Origin: Eutreptiella sp. 'Long Island Sound 2002' | Lineage: Eukaryota; Euglenozoa; Euglenophyceae; Eutreptiales; Eutreptiaceae | Assembly (NCBI GenBank): GCA_964036045.1 | Contig: OZ038391.1 | Location: 41,489,621-41,553,620, forward strand | Direction: 5' to 3' | Length of the DNA: 64,000 bases | Shown: positions 1 to 9,355 of the stretch, one piece after another | Numbering within the stretch: position 1 is the stretch's first letter | Layout: each line of letters opens with the position of its first letter | Notes under the pieces: model-generated | Seen by the model: the letters and a program-made list of their open reading frames with translations, nothing else | Databases searched by the model: none | Told to the model about the DNA's origin: nothing | Position numbers and translations under genes: made by a program

Positions 1-1
1 C

Positions 2-421
2 GATTGGATGTCAAGGAGTTCCAATGCGGTGTGCAGCAAGTTCGTCAGTCCGTGTCCTCAGCCGGGGGCTTACGCCATCGATGTCTTCTCCCAGAATCTA
101 ACTTTACTTTCACCGGGGTGGGTCTTCCCGCCGTTCAAGCACATACCTCAGTTGGTCAACAAAGTGTTGGAGTCACCAGGGGTGAAGGTTCTCATGGCTC
201 TGCCGTACAGGCCGCGCGAGGTTTGGTGGAACCTATTGATGAAACACGTGAGGTTCGCAGTGAACACGTCGGAGTTCCGTTTGCAAATGCCAGACGGCAC
301 GGAGACACAACCACGTTTCGTGTTGACCTTGGCGTATGTTTGCGTGAATACTATCAATTGCGAGGAGCTACCAACGAAGAGGCGACGCTTATCATCAATG
401 AAATCGGGAAGGACACCTTGA
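2..421 (+). CDS. DIRS-type methyltransferase-like domain, partial
   Basis: The frame is open from the window edge, so the upstream part (expected RT-RNase H) is missing. It contains an IDVFS segment, then N, then GWVFPPF, then a hydrophobic strand leading to LPYRPREVWW. This order (DxF, N, xPPF, strand, P-x-W) is that of the Dam-like adenine methyltransferase-related domain which DIRS-type retrotransposons carry after RNase H. The assignment is by motif; no catalytic activity can be claimed. A recombinase-like sequence follows in another frame from about position 330, which fits DIRS gene order. I infer a 3' fragment of a DIRS-like element. Confidence 0.6.
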   Translation, partial: DWMSRSSNAVCSKFVSPCPQPGAYAIDVFSQNLTLLSPGWVFPPFKHIPQLVNKVLESPGVKVLMALPYRPREVWWNLLMKHVRFAVNTSEFRLQMPDGTETQPRFVLTLAYVCVNTINCEELPTKRRRLSSMKSGRTP

Positions 422-834
422 AACTTTACAATTCTGCGTGGCACATGTTTGGTACGTTCTTGTTACAAGACGCGGCGCTTGCTCCACTGTTAAGGGTGGA
501 GCGCTTTGGTCAAATCCCACTGATGACGGTGGCGGTGCAACTTTTAAAGTTTTCACGCACGCATTCTTTAAGTGCTGGGCGTATGGCGTATTCAGCAGTG
601 TGTTTATTCCCGTGCTTTTCACAACTACGTTTCGAGGGTATGCTACGCAACTTGAAACTTGACTGGTTCGTCAGTGTTCCTCATTATCATCGTTTCTATG
701 ATGTACGGCGTCTTATACAAGTCATGCATCAGCAACCTGTGGAGACGGAAACTCAGCTGCGCTTGCAAGCCATTTTGTCCTTGAGATTCTTTGCCTTGTT
801 CCTTTGCCTTGGCCCATATATGGGGATTGTGTAG
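330..834 (+). pseudogene. Tyrosine recombinase N-terminal part, truncated
   Basis: This is frame 1, entered from the preceding methyltransferase-like frame near 330-360. The stretch beginning INEIGKDTLKLYNSAWHMF, continuing to LKFSRTHSLSAGR, resembles the SAM-like core-binding domain of tyrosine recombinases encoded by DIRS-type elements. The catalytic Arg-His-Arg-Tyr half is absent: the frame ends at 834, just before unrelated gag sequence begins near 845 on the opposite strand. The 5' part of this frame (before about 330) is a shadow of the methyltransferase-like frame. The family call rests on position and motif only. Confidence 0.5.
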
Positions 835-844
835 TGCTAGCTGA

Positions 845-1808
845 GCCAGCAGGCCTGAAGGCGACACGCCGGCAAGAGGTGCCAGGGCTTACAGCCCTCT
901 TTTCTCAATCTCTGTGACAGGCACGTCCTGTAGTTCAGCCATGGGCACAGTCCTGGCACGGGGGTGAAAGGGGCTGGGGCAGGTGACCTTAGGCAACAGC
1001 CTTGAGACCCTTGATCTCTTAAGATCTTCGGCCAGGGTACTCAGTCCTGGAGAGAGAGAGGGCAACTCTGGCTTGGGTAAGGGTTCTGCAATACCCAGTT
1101 TAGGCTTAATGGCCTCCGATAGAGCCGTCACATCTGGATCTTCTGATCCAGACAGGAGTTTGGCCAACAGTTCGGCCGTCTGATCCAGGGCACCGTAGGT
1201 TCTCCTTGGATGATATTGTTCCTCAACTCGAGTCGGGCCCACTTCGGGAACCCTTGGGGTTGGACAACATGCTCTTGGATACTCAGGTCTTGGTCGTCTT
1301 GGCAGGGATGCAGTCTCGGCTCTATCGGACGGCGGGCCAGAGTGCGCGTAGGACCCTAGGTCTGTACGTGGTCTGGATCCATGTACTGCCAATGGCTCCT
1401 CTCCATCTTCTCCACGAATGGATTTGTAGTATTCCTCATGTAGGATGTATTCATCCATCTTCTTCCTCAGTTCTTCATACTCCTCAGGGCCTTCAATCGC
1501 TGTTGAGGATGAAGCCGGACAGTTGGATCTGGATACTGAGGCTGCTACACATCTGTGGAGATGACTGAAGCTGTCTCCACCGTGGGCCGCTAAGGCCTCG
1601 GTGGTAAGGCCTTTATTTTCTTCCGCCCTTCTGCGTTCTGGATCTCCTTGGGACCCAGATGCGCACTGACATGTTGTGGAGCTCGGTAAGGTGGTTCACT
1701 CATTGGGTGGGCCATGCTGCCCATTTGCACTTGGCAAGTTCTGATGGGCCAGGTCCTGACGCTTGGCGTGGACATGATGAACTTGTTGTTGAGCTTTGTG
1801 TGCTGCAC
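845..1808 (-). pseudogene. Gag fragment of W, an X-family element
   Basis: It is homologous to the N-terminal half of the X gag (59162-60811), including the shared blocks LLAKLLSGSEDPDVTALSEA and RSRVSRLLPKVTCPSPFHP. A TAA at 889-891 replaces a serine codon found in the X copy. A frameshift lies between about 1459 and 1590, because the N-terminal part (Met at 1808) is in another frame. Homology stops near 850, where the DIRS fragment begins on the other strand, so the capsid core, zinc knuckle and all of pol are missing. It is a dead, truncated copy. Confidence 0.85.
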
Positions 1809-1843
1809 TTCTTCTCAGGGTCGGTTCAAAAGGTCACAAGGGA

Positions 1844-1857
1844 CTGTCTCTGCTACC
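1844..1857 (-). other. Primer binding site of W
   Basis: On the - strand the bases just inside the LTR read GGTAGCAGAGACAG. The stretch GGTAGCAGAG matches the complement of the 3' end of initiator tRNA-Met ending CUCUGCUACCA. The usual leading T is missing (the LTR ends in C here). Confidence 0.6.
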
Positions 1858-2566
1858 GGAAGGATGTCCTTGATTTATGCCCTAGATATTTTGATGAAAT
1901 CCTGCAGGATTTGTAGTTGAAAACCCAAACCAAAGCAGCAAGTAGAGCAAGAACAGGATGTGGATGGAATCAATGATTGGTTTTTGGAATCCAGTGTAAC
2001 ACAGAAGGGCTGCAGATAGACAAAGCAGGTTTATACACAAAGATTCAATCACAAATGGATAATACAAAAGATTTTATATGAAAATTGGTCTGACTCTTGC
2101 CTCAGAGATAGCATTAGGCACTTCATGTGCACTCTTTAGGGTGAAATGGTGCTGGTTAGGAATGTGGGGCATAGATGTCAGGACCACACAGAAGATGACT
2201 TGGCCAAGCAACTGAATTCAGAAACAGTTACAAAGTAGGACCACAATAAGTGGTAGAAACAATTGAGTATAGGGGTCTTGGGGTGGGAGACCACTAGGCT
2301 TAATCTCCAAGGCCTAAAGCATAAATGCCTATTTCATTTCGGTATATCCTCCATGAAGGAAGGTACCTCCGCTCAGTTGAGTGGTAGGGCCGAAGTTCAT
2401 GGGGGGCTAGGGTCACAACCCTAGTTACTTTGAGAAAGTGTACTTTAGGCAACAGAAGAGAGATAAAAACACTTAAGTTTGTCTTAGCATCAACAAAAAG
2501 GTTTTAAGGGGGGCCTGGCCTGGATCAAGCCCTCCAAGAAAGACATGGCAGTGACTTTTTCTTACT
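1858..2566 (-). repeat. 5' LTR of W (R1 family, copy 1)
   Basis: About 709 bp, homologous to 5783-6494 and 60889-61867. It sits directly upstream of a primer site and gag, which identifies it as a 5' LTR. On the element strand it begins AGTAAGAA. It contains a degenerate tRNA-like segment on the + strand around 2370-2430. It is more diverged from the two X LTRs than they are from each other. Its outer flank starts TTGAG, the same five bases that flank the X 5' LTR. Confidence 0.8.
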
Positions 2567-2567
2567 T

Positions 2568-2863
2568 TGAGTGTACAAATAATTTTTCGGCATGCATAAA
2601 TGTAGATTTATTATATTTTAAGATTTTGTGTTGCATGCCAGCATGTTTCTCCTGGAGGCATGCAAATGGAACACTGTTGTGTTCCATGACTTACGAAGAT
2701 GCAGAATGAACTACCATGAATAAACGTCATAGACCTGCCTTTTTGTGCTTGCAGGGACACTCAGGGAAACGTGGATGAGGAGACTGGAAAAATTTTGCAG
2801 CGAGATTTTGGAGAGCAAAAGATCACGTGATAGGATAGAGAGAGAAGAACCAGTCCACTTACA
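2568..2863 (+). repeat. Left LTR of E
   Basis: 296 bp, beginning TGAGTGTAC and ending CCACTTACA. It is paired with 5320-5615 and abuts the end of the W LTR at 2566. Confidence 0.75.
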
Positions 2864-2974
2864 TTCCATTTGCTTCCGAGAGTGGGCGACGAAGGCGGCC
2901 CTCTGACGCGAGCGTGAAAGGGATACGCGGTGAACCAGGCATAGCCGAGACCGAAAGGTACGAAGGAGAAGACA

Positions 2975-3475
2975 GTGATGAGCATCCAGCAACAACGTGA
3001 ATCGGTGGTGGAGGCAACAATACACCAACTACGGCTACTACGAGCGCCGGACAGTTTGTTGAACGCTGCCACGGAGTGTACATGGGTTACGAATGATGAG
3101 AACGGAGTACGGCGTCAGTTTGATCTCGTCACGGGCCGCTGGAGCTGGAAGATCAATGGTGTTTGGAGGTATGAGCAACCACAACAGGCGGCCGCAGTGC
3201 CCTTTACGGAACAAGAACTGCGAATCTTATTGATCATGCGTGAGGTTCACCTGAAAGCGCCGCACTGGGATTCACGGACAATGACAAAGGACCAGATCGT
3301 GCAAGTTTTGCAGCTCAAAACGGCGTTGAAATGGGATCCAAAGGACGCGCCGGACCCCACGGTATACAGGGTTTGCGCAGAGCACGGACCGGAACAAGCG
3401 GATGAAACAATGCCATCGACACACGGGCCGGTCGGAAAGGAAGTCATTGAAGCCAGACCTGTTGGATATCATTGA
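2975..3475 (+). CDS. Hypothetical protein of element E (166 aa)
   Basis: I do not recognise this protein. It starts at an ATG pair 112 bp inside the left LTR, where a Gag would start in a + oriented element. It is charged and Gln-rich, with a Trp-rich stretch around residues 45-65 (FDLVTGRWSWKINGVWRYE) and an amphipathic segment EQELRILLIMREVHLK. There is no zinc knuckle, protease or RT motif. The amino-acid balance looks coding rather than random. The opposite-strand ORFs over the same span have poorer composition. It could be a reduced Gag or a captured host fragment. Confidence 0.45.
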   Translation: MMSIQQQRESVVEATIHQLRLLRAPDSLLNAATECTWVTNDENGVRRQFDLVTGRWSWKINGVWRYEQPQQAAAVPFTEQELRILLIMREVHLKAPHWDSRTMTKDQIVQVLQLKTALKWDPKDAPDPTVYRVCAEHGPEQADETMPSTHGPVGKEVIEARPVGYH

Positions 3476-5319
3476 CCTGGGGACCCAGTATGGGAATATT
3501 ATAGATTGATCCGGACACGCCGGGAGGAGAACCAGAAGGCGGGGAAGAGCTGCGAACAACGCACCGTGGGAAGAGGAGAACAAGAAAACCAAAGAAGGAG
3601 CGCGTGTCACGGCGTGACACAGGTCAGGAGTTCTGAAATGGTACTGTAATTCAGCTTAGTGCACCTCTACACCCCAACATTCACCATTGTTTTTTTACTA
3701 TTGATTTTTGAGTGATCCTTTTTACCATTTGAGTGTATTGGCACCCGACGTGCTCCGGTGAGTGGTCAGAAAAATATTCTGGCGCCACTGGGGAACTTGA
3801 ACCTGGCTGGCGAGTGGTCAGGAGCTTGCTCCGGCCCCGCTGGCAATACTTTTTGTGGGTTGGTCCAGCACACTCCTCCCCTACACTGGACAGTCCCCCG
3901 CCAGCCTGGGGCGCACAGGTTTTGGGGCAAGGGGCAAGCTGAGAGTGTTCAGGGTGGGAACGAGCACCAACCCCACAGGGACGACCGGTGCCCTAAAAGT
4001 CTTGGAACGACAGCCCCGATGGCTTTCCAGGATGGCATGTATGCGGGCGGGGCCACATCGGGTGAGAGGCGGTAGAATTCCCGCCACGGCTGCCACCGTC
4101 AGATGGGAAGGCCATCCTCACACAGAGCATGATGCAGGCACATGGACCCAGAGAAGCACAAAAAAACCACACCCACAACAACCGTCAGTGCGGGAGCTGG
4201 CTGCAGGACTGGGGGAGGATCCCGCTGCAGGGCGGCCGTCTGGGGCACACACCATTTTTATTACACTGAGCAAGATCCACATGTACAACCTGGTGTGTGG
4301 TCAGGAGCTTGCTCCGGCGCCACTGTGCAGCGAACAGGAGGAGACGGGCCACCAATCCACAACGCCCACAACCCCCCCCCCCCCCACAGCGTTGAGGTAG
4401 ATGCATTGTTTCCTATTACTTGCATATCGTTTGTTCCCCCTTGCCTTTCTTCAGGATTTTGCACTGTCCTGCGGAAATTGAACCCCCCCTACGTTTCTTT
4501 GCTACACCTACCACGCAGGGATCACGAGGAATGACTGAAGGGAATGCACGGCATGCGGCAGCAGACGTCACCGGGGTGCGAACGCGCCTGTGTACCATAC
4601 GCCAACAGTATGCTACACATTGCCAGTGGAGAAGCCATAGGAGAAGGTCAACCCCCCCCCCCTGAGGGTGTGAGGCCGACGATATTTCTCTGAGGTGCCT
4701 GTTGTTGTTGGAATAGTTTGTAATGTACCCTTGTGTGTTCTGTTGCAGATCTCCAGCAAGCCCTAAGGGGCCCAAGGGGGCAACAAGCCAGCAAGGCAAA
4801 CCAAAACCCCCAGAGCCGAAGAAGATGAGGAGTGAAGTCCAGCTCAGCACCAACGCAAGAGACCAAGAGCAGAAGTAATACAATTGAAGAGCCCGCCACC
4901 TGTACATACTAAGTGGGTTAGCGTGACACTGTAGAGTGTGGATTGACAAAAAGTATTATGCTGCTTGGTTGGACTTGTGTCTGGTTGCACAGGGGCAGAG
5001 GACAGGCTCCAGACCCCCCCCTATGACAATAAAGACAGCCCGGGTGCAGACACTGCAGGCAAAACCCCTCAGGTTTTTTTTCAGCCAAAATTCAGGCTTG
5101 CACCCGTGATTTTCGTCTTCGGAGGGGAGTGCAATGGGTTTTTCCTGATAGTTACACAGAGTTTACTTTTTGACACATTTTCTTCGTTTATCTTTTGGAT
5201 TTTTGACGCGATTTTCTGTGACTGACCGCGCCAGAATAGAAGCGCGCGCCAGATCCCGCGCCAGATAGTCGCTGACGACAGAAGAAAGATAAAAACAGAA
5301 GTAAACAATAGATGTGTGT
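3476..5319. other. Non-coding interior of element E
   Basis: No convincing gene. It contains three copies of a short motif ending in GTGGTCAGRA (near 3762, 3813 and 4297), two of them followed by GCTTGCTCCGGC; C-tracts at 4371-4384 and 4651-4661; and an AATAAAG at 5028. The ORFs listed on both strands across 3730-4950 change frame at the C-tracts and show no family motif. Confidence 0.5.
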
Positions 5320-5615
5320 TGAGTGTACAAATAATTTTTCGGCATGCATAAATGTAGGTTTATTATATTTTAAGATTTTGTGTTGCATGCCAGCATGTTT
5401 CTCCTGGAGGCATGCAAATGGAACACTGTTGTGTTCTATGACTTACGAAGATGCAGAATGAACTACCATGAATAAAGGTCATAGACCTGCCTTTTTGTGC
5501 TCGCAGAGACACTCTGGGTAACGTGGACGAGGAGACTGGAAAAATTTTGCAGCGAGATTTTGGAGAGCAAAAAATCACGTGATAGGATAGAGAGACAAGA
5601 ACCAGTCCACTTACA
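5320..5615 (+). repeat. Right LTR of E
   Basis: 296 bp, direct repeat of 2568-2863 with the same TG...CA ends. It is followed by GCTAG and 167 bp of unassigned sequence before the X 3' LTR. Confidence 0.75.
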
Positions 5616-5782
5616 GCTAGATCTTTGTTGCTCAGGATCTGATGATCCTTAATGTGAATTTTGACTTTGCTGTCAGGGTTTTGTAGGTCAGTTTTAACCT
5701 TCTAGGTGTGTTTGTTTTTGTTTATGTGTATGTAGGCTTGTCTTTGTTTTTCGTGTTTGGTTGATTTTGTAGTAGTTTCGAG

Positions 5783-6494
5783 AGAAAGATGTCCTTGATT
5801 GGTGCCCTATAGATTTTGATGAAATCCTGCAGGTTTTTGATGGTGAAATCCCAAAACCAAAGGAGCAAGTAGAGCAAGAACAGGATGTGGATCGAATCAA
5901 TGAATAGTTTGAAATCCAGTGTAACACAGAAGGGCTGCAGATAGACAAAGCAGGTTTATACACAAAGATTCAATCACAAATGGATAATACAAAAGATTTT
6001 ATCTGAAAACTGGGCTGACTCTAGCCTCAAAGATAGCATCAAGCACTTCATGTGCACTCTTCTGGGTGAAATGGTGCTGGTTAGGAATGTGGGGCATAGG
6101 TGTCAGGCCAGACACGGAATATGACTTGGCCAAGCTACCGAATTCAGAAACAGTCAAAAAGTAGAGCCACAATAAGTGGTAGAAGCAATTGAGTATAGGG
6201 GTCTTGGGGTGGGAGACCACTAGGCTTAACCTCCAAGGCCTAAAGCATGAAATGCTTATTTTTTTTCCGTATATGCTTCATGAAGGAGGATACCTCCGCT
6301 CAGCTGAGTGGTAGGGGTGAACTTCATGGGGGGGCTAGGGTTACAACCCTAGTTACTTTGAGAAAGTGTACTAAAAGCTTCAAAAGAGTGATAAAAATAC
6401 TTAAGTTAGTCTTAGCATCAACAAAAGGGTTTTAAGGGGGGCTTGGCCTGGATCAAGCCCTCCAAGAAAGACATGGCAGTGACTTTTTCTTACT
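5783..6494 (-). repeat. 3' LTR of X (R1 family, copy 2)
   Basis: 712 bp. On the element strand it begins AGTAAGAAAAAG and ends ACATCTTTCT, so the termini are AG...CT, not TG...CA. A degenerate tRNA-like stretch on the + strand (near 6295-6355) has an A-box-like TGAGTGGTAGGG and a 6-bp stem CTAGGG/CCCTAG in place of a T-arm. Confidence 0.8.
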
Positions 6495-6503
6495 CCCCCC
6501 TGG
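6495..6503 (-). other. Polypurine tract of X
   Basis: The - strand reads CCAGGGGGG immediately before the 3' LTR. This is the expected plus-strand primer position for an element on the - strand. Confidence 0.6.
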
Positions 6504-6559
6504 AGTACTAGTTAGCCAAACTAGTAGGACCAAGGAAAAAGGCTCAAATATTCCCACAA

Positions 6560-6979
6560 TTACCTCAGAAAATGCATTAAACGTACCAAAAACATCCTCA
6601 TCAGTTCATAGAGGCCTATCACACTGTAGGTACCCTTGAAGAACAGTGTAATGTACCGTGAATGATGTCCCTTCGATGGGGCATTCCTCAAAAGTCGCCA
6701 GCGTGTTACGAAAACGTTTGGTAAAACTTTGGGGGTAGTGTGGTTTGCACCCAGGAATCCCTCCTTAGACCACATATGCTTGCCCACTCGGGTACAGTCG
6801 AAGGCTCTAATGCGGACGGCCATCGCTGTATGAACAGCGTTTTGGTAAACGTCCTGACCAAGGGCCAGGGCGGAGCAATACTCCCAATGGAGGACACAAA
6901 TCTCCAGGAGCTGAAAAAAATAGAAAATGTAACCAGTAGGGAGTGATTCCTGTGGTTTAGCGAAAGGTGTAGCGATCAA
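6560..6979 (-). CDS. Hypothetical ORF in X 3' region (139 aa)
   Basis: It is the longest open frame in the spacer between X pol and its 3' LTR, and it lies next to the LTR on the element strand. The product is rich in aromatic and hydrophobic residues with scattered basic residues. I see no domain motif and no counterpart in the equivalent spacer of element B. It could be a remnant of an extra gene or a chance frame. I do not recognise it. Confidence 0.2.
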   Translation of the reverse strand: MIATPFAKPQESLPTGYIFYFFQLLEICVLHWEYCSALALGQDVYQNAVHTAMAVRIRAFDCTRVGKHMWSKEGFLGANHTTPKVLPNVFVTRWRLLRNAPSKGHHSRYITLFFKGTYSVIGLYELMRMFLVRLMHFLR

Positions 6980-7777
6980 AACGTGTCATCGCTAAAAATT
7001 GACAAAATCACGCGAGAAATTGTCATTTTTACACCAAAACTCAAAGTCGCAGACAGGCGCAACGGAAGCGGCCTCCAAAAACAGGGTTGCGCAAGCGTAA
7101 ACGGCTTTTGAAAAAGAAGGTATGAGCCGTAGTTTTTAAAGTTCTAAAGGAAATTTTTGCACAGTTGCATCAAAATGTTTATAAACTTTAGGGAAAAGCA
7201 TTCAAACTCAACCCACACCACAGAGCAGGTGGACAACCCACCTCTCAGGTATGCCAGTGTCATATCACACGCATGCATTGCGTTCGTGTTGGTTGCTTCG
7301 TTAAAACGTTAGGGTTGTCAACGCTGTGTTCGTTGGGGGTTCGGGTGCTCCTCTCACTTGCTCTGCACAGGTCAAAACAGGAATGAAAGGTATGCGATGC
7401 GAATGGAGCGCGCAGCGCGCACGTAGGGTTAGAATATGCGCTGTGCTCGCGATGCATGTGCCTAATTGAGCCATTCACACGCTGTGGCGCTTTCCCTGTA
7501 CCCCAATTCACCCTTGTTCTCTCTTCACATGTAAGAAAAGAAAGTGCTTGCTCGTGTTTGTGTTGCCGTAGCGCTAAAGTAGGGTTGCTTAAAACGCTTA
7601 GGCTTGTTTAGCGCTGTGCAGTGCGCCACTCTCTCTTCGCATTCTGCGTAAACAAGACAAGGGTAGCATGCATGAAACACAGTGCATTAATCGCTTAGGG
7701 TGGTTTATAATTCGCCGTAGATTGGTTTAAGCGGGTAGGGTTGTTTTGCGCTCGTGTTTTTCTCGGCATTCACATGA
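6980..7777. other. Non-coding part of X 3' region
   Basis: No gene seen. Short motifs of the form TTAGGGTTG or TAGGGTTG recur (near 7308, 7581, 7694 and 7735) among CGCTT-rich segments. These may be degenerate internal repeats. The main homology to the B spacer starts near 7778. Confidence 0.4.
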
Positions 7778-9185
7778 TGCGTGGTGAGTAAGGTAGGTAA
7801 GCCCAGGAGGAGCTCACCTCCTGGTTGAGTCACGCTTTGATTGGTTCAGTTGTGTAAGATTAGGCAAGAGAAGGAGAAATTGGGAACCCTGTGCATATTT
7901 GTGCATGCATATGACGCATTAAAGGGTAGGCGACGCGAAGTGCGCACGGTATAACTCTTGTTTAGATTACCCAGGGGCTCCACCCTACGTTCTTTAAGAG
8001 AACGGGTGGAGTTCCTTAAGCTTGCTTGCTTGTACTGAGGTTCAGGAACAGCGTATTATAGGGCAGCCTGAGAAGCGTATAACACGTGGAGGCTGTCTTG
8101 GTTCCTCAGTCTTGATCCTCAGTCATTGGCCTTTGCTTTACAGGTGGGAAGGTAAGGGCGATTGGTGCAGTCCCCCTTGGCAGGGCTAAAATATGCTGCG
8201 CGGATCACAAAAACAAATAACTGCAGCTCAACCAGGATTGGTGACTGCAGTCTCACTTCACCGCAATCCGCGCTGTGCACGCACGCTGAGCACTCCCTCC
8301 CTCCAAGCCCTGACAGGGAAACGCGTAGTGGCGTCCCTGTTAGGCCACAGCCGCTTAGTAGCGCTGTGTTCTCTTGCTTTCTCACAGGAGGGTCAGTAGG
8401 ACCCGAGACTTCATTGCCTTCAACTCCCAGTAGAGTGTGTAGGTGTTAGGGTAAGCAAGCCTGGCGGGTGTTGAGCGCAAGTGATGAGCGCTCACCCTGC
8501 CTTCGAAGGCTGGTGCTGGTGTTAGTGAGTGTAGTGTAGTGGTGTCCCCTGTCCCGCGTGCTTTTCCACGTGGGCAGGGGAGTGCGATAGCTTTTGGCCT
8601 TTAGCAAAAATGGGCGTTTTGTATGCCCTTAGCACACTTGGCCACCCCTCCCCTCTAGTAGGTAGGGCTTTTGCCGTCTTCCCCCAAGGATAGGCGCCAG
8701 CACAGAATTTGAGCGCCATAGGAGTGGTAATAGTACCTGATTAGGACCTTCGGTCCGACGTCAGCGAAGCCCCGTCTCCGGGAGCTACGCCGGGGAGAGA
8801 AGTGAGACACACACAGACATACGCAGCACACATAGGGGTATGGTAAACCCTGTAAGGAAGGGTAGAACCCCATGGGTCTCGACCAGTCAGGGGTTCTAAG
8901 TGTGGGCTTGCTTGTACCGGAGGAGGGAAGACACACCATGCCTCATAACACCTTGCTTTTCATTCCGCCCTGGTGTAGTAAGCCACCGTTCCTCGTTGGC
9001 TCCCCAAGGTCGTTACATCAGGGCAGTCCCCATGCAACACATGGTCGACAAGGCACAAACTCGCTGGGTGGCTGCAAAACTGAAAAGCGGCCACCTGGTC
9101 CACGCTGGAAACCATAGGCATGGGTCTGCAGGGCATAGACAGGGTCAGTGCAGTGCTCAGTAAGCAGTAGTCTGTGAAAAGCCAA
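7778..9185 (+). ncRNA. Conserved structured non-coding region of X
   Basis: Homologous to 27742-28275 plus 47285-47880 of element B (split there by G). Helices are kept by compensatory change. Hairpin 1: CTCCACC/GGTGGAG (7978-7984, 8005-8011) topped by CGTTCT-TTAAG-AGAACG. Helix 2: GGCAGCCT/AGGCTGTC (8062-8069, 8090-8097) around a 20-base loop that differs from B at one base. Hairpin 3: CCCCTG/CAGGGG plus CCCGCGTG/CACGTGGG (8546-8580). The wobble pairs in helix 2 and hairpin 3 form only in RNA read from the + strand, antisense to gag-pol. No ORF is conserved between X and B here. Confidence 0.55.
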
Positions 9186-9274
9186 TGGCCTTCGGCCAGG
9201 GAGTGGTTGTCACGGGGGGCTAACGGTCCTGTCCTGCGATGCAATGCGGGGCAACTGTGACAACTGCTCTTACA
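9186..9274 (+). repeat. 89-bp unit R9, copy 1
   Basis: It differs at two positions from 27548-27636, while the surrounding X and B sequences are far more diverged. It has TG...CA ends. Internal folds: TGGCC/GGCCA around TTC, and a 12-bp helix (9202-9213 with 9257-9268) that includes two G-U pairs on the + strand. It could be a tiny solo LTR or a conserved RNA element. Confidence 0.6.
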
Positions 9275-9355
9275 TCCATACACAGGCACGTCTGCACAAG
9301 AGTGCTCACTGCACCTGTGAGGTTAGAACACCGTCAGTAGACTGACACAGGGAAA

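Larger units (their letters stand above)
2568..5615 (+). mobile_element. Small LTR element E
   Basis: Two direct repeats of 296 bp (2568-2863 and 5320-5615) differ at roughly nine positions by eye and have TG...CA ends. They enclose about 2.5 kb with one plausible ORF and no pol. An A-rich purine tract (around 5278-5308) precedes the right LTR, which suggests + orientation. I could not find a tRNA-matched primer site. No target duplication is visible: the left flank is TACTT from the W LTR and the right flank is GCTAG. It is non-autonomous. Confidence 0.65.

Noticed and set aside
3730-4950. Several 100-180 aa ORFs in element E
   Set aside because: They overlap on both strands, cross C-tracts and have no family motif or consistent composition.
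5783-6494. Solo LTR
   Set aside because: At first it looked isolated, but its purine tract, flank and family match make it the 3' LTR of X.
7978-8110. Hammerhead ribozyme in the structured region
   Set aside because: The CUGAUGA and GAAA core is absent.
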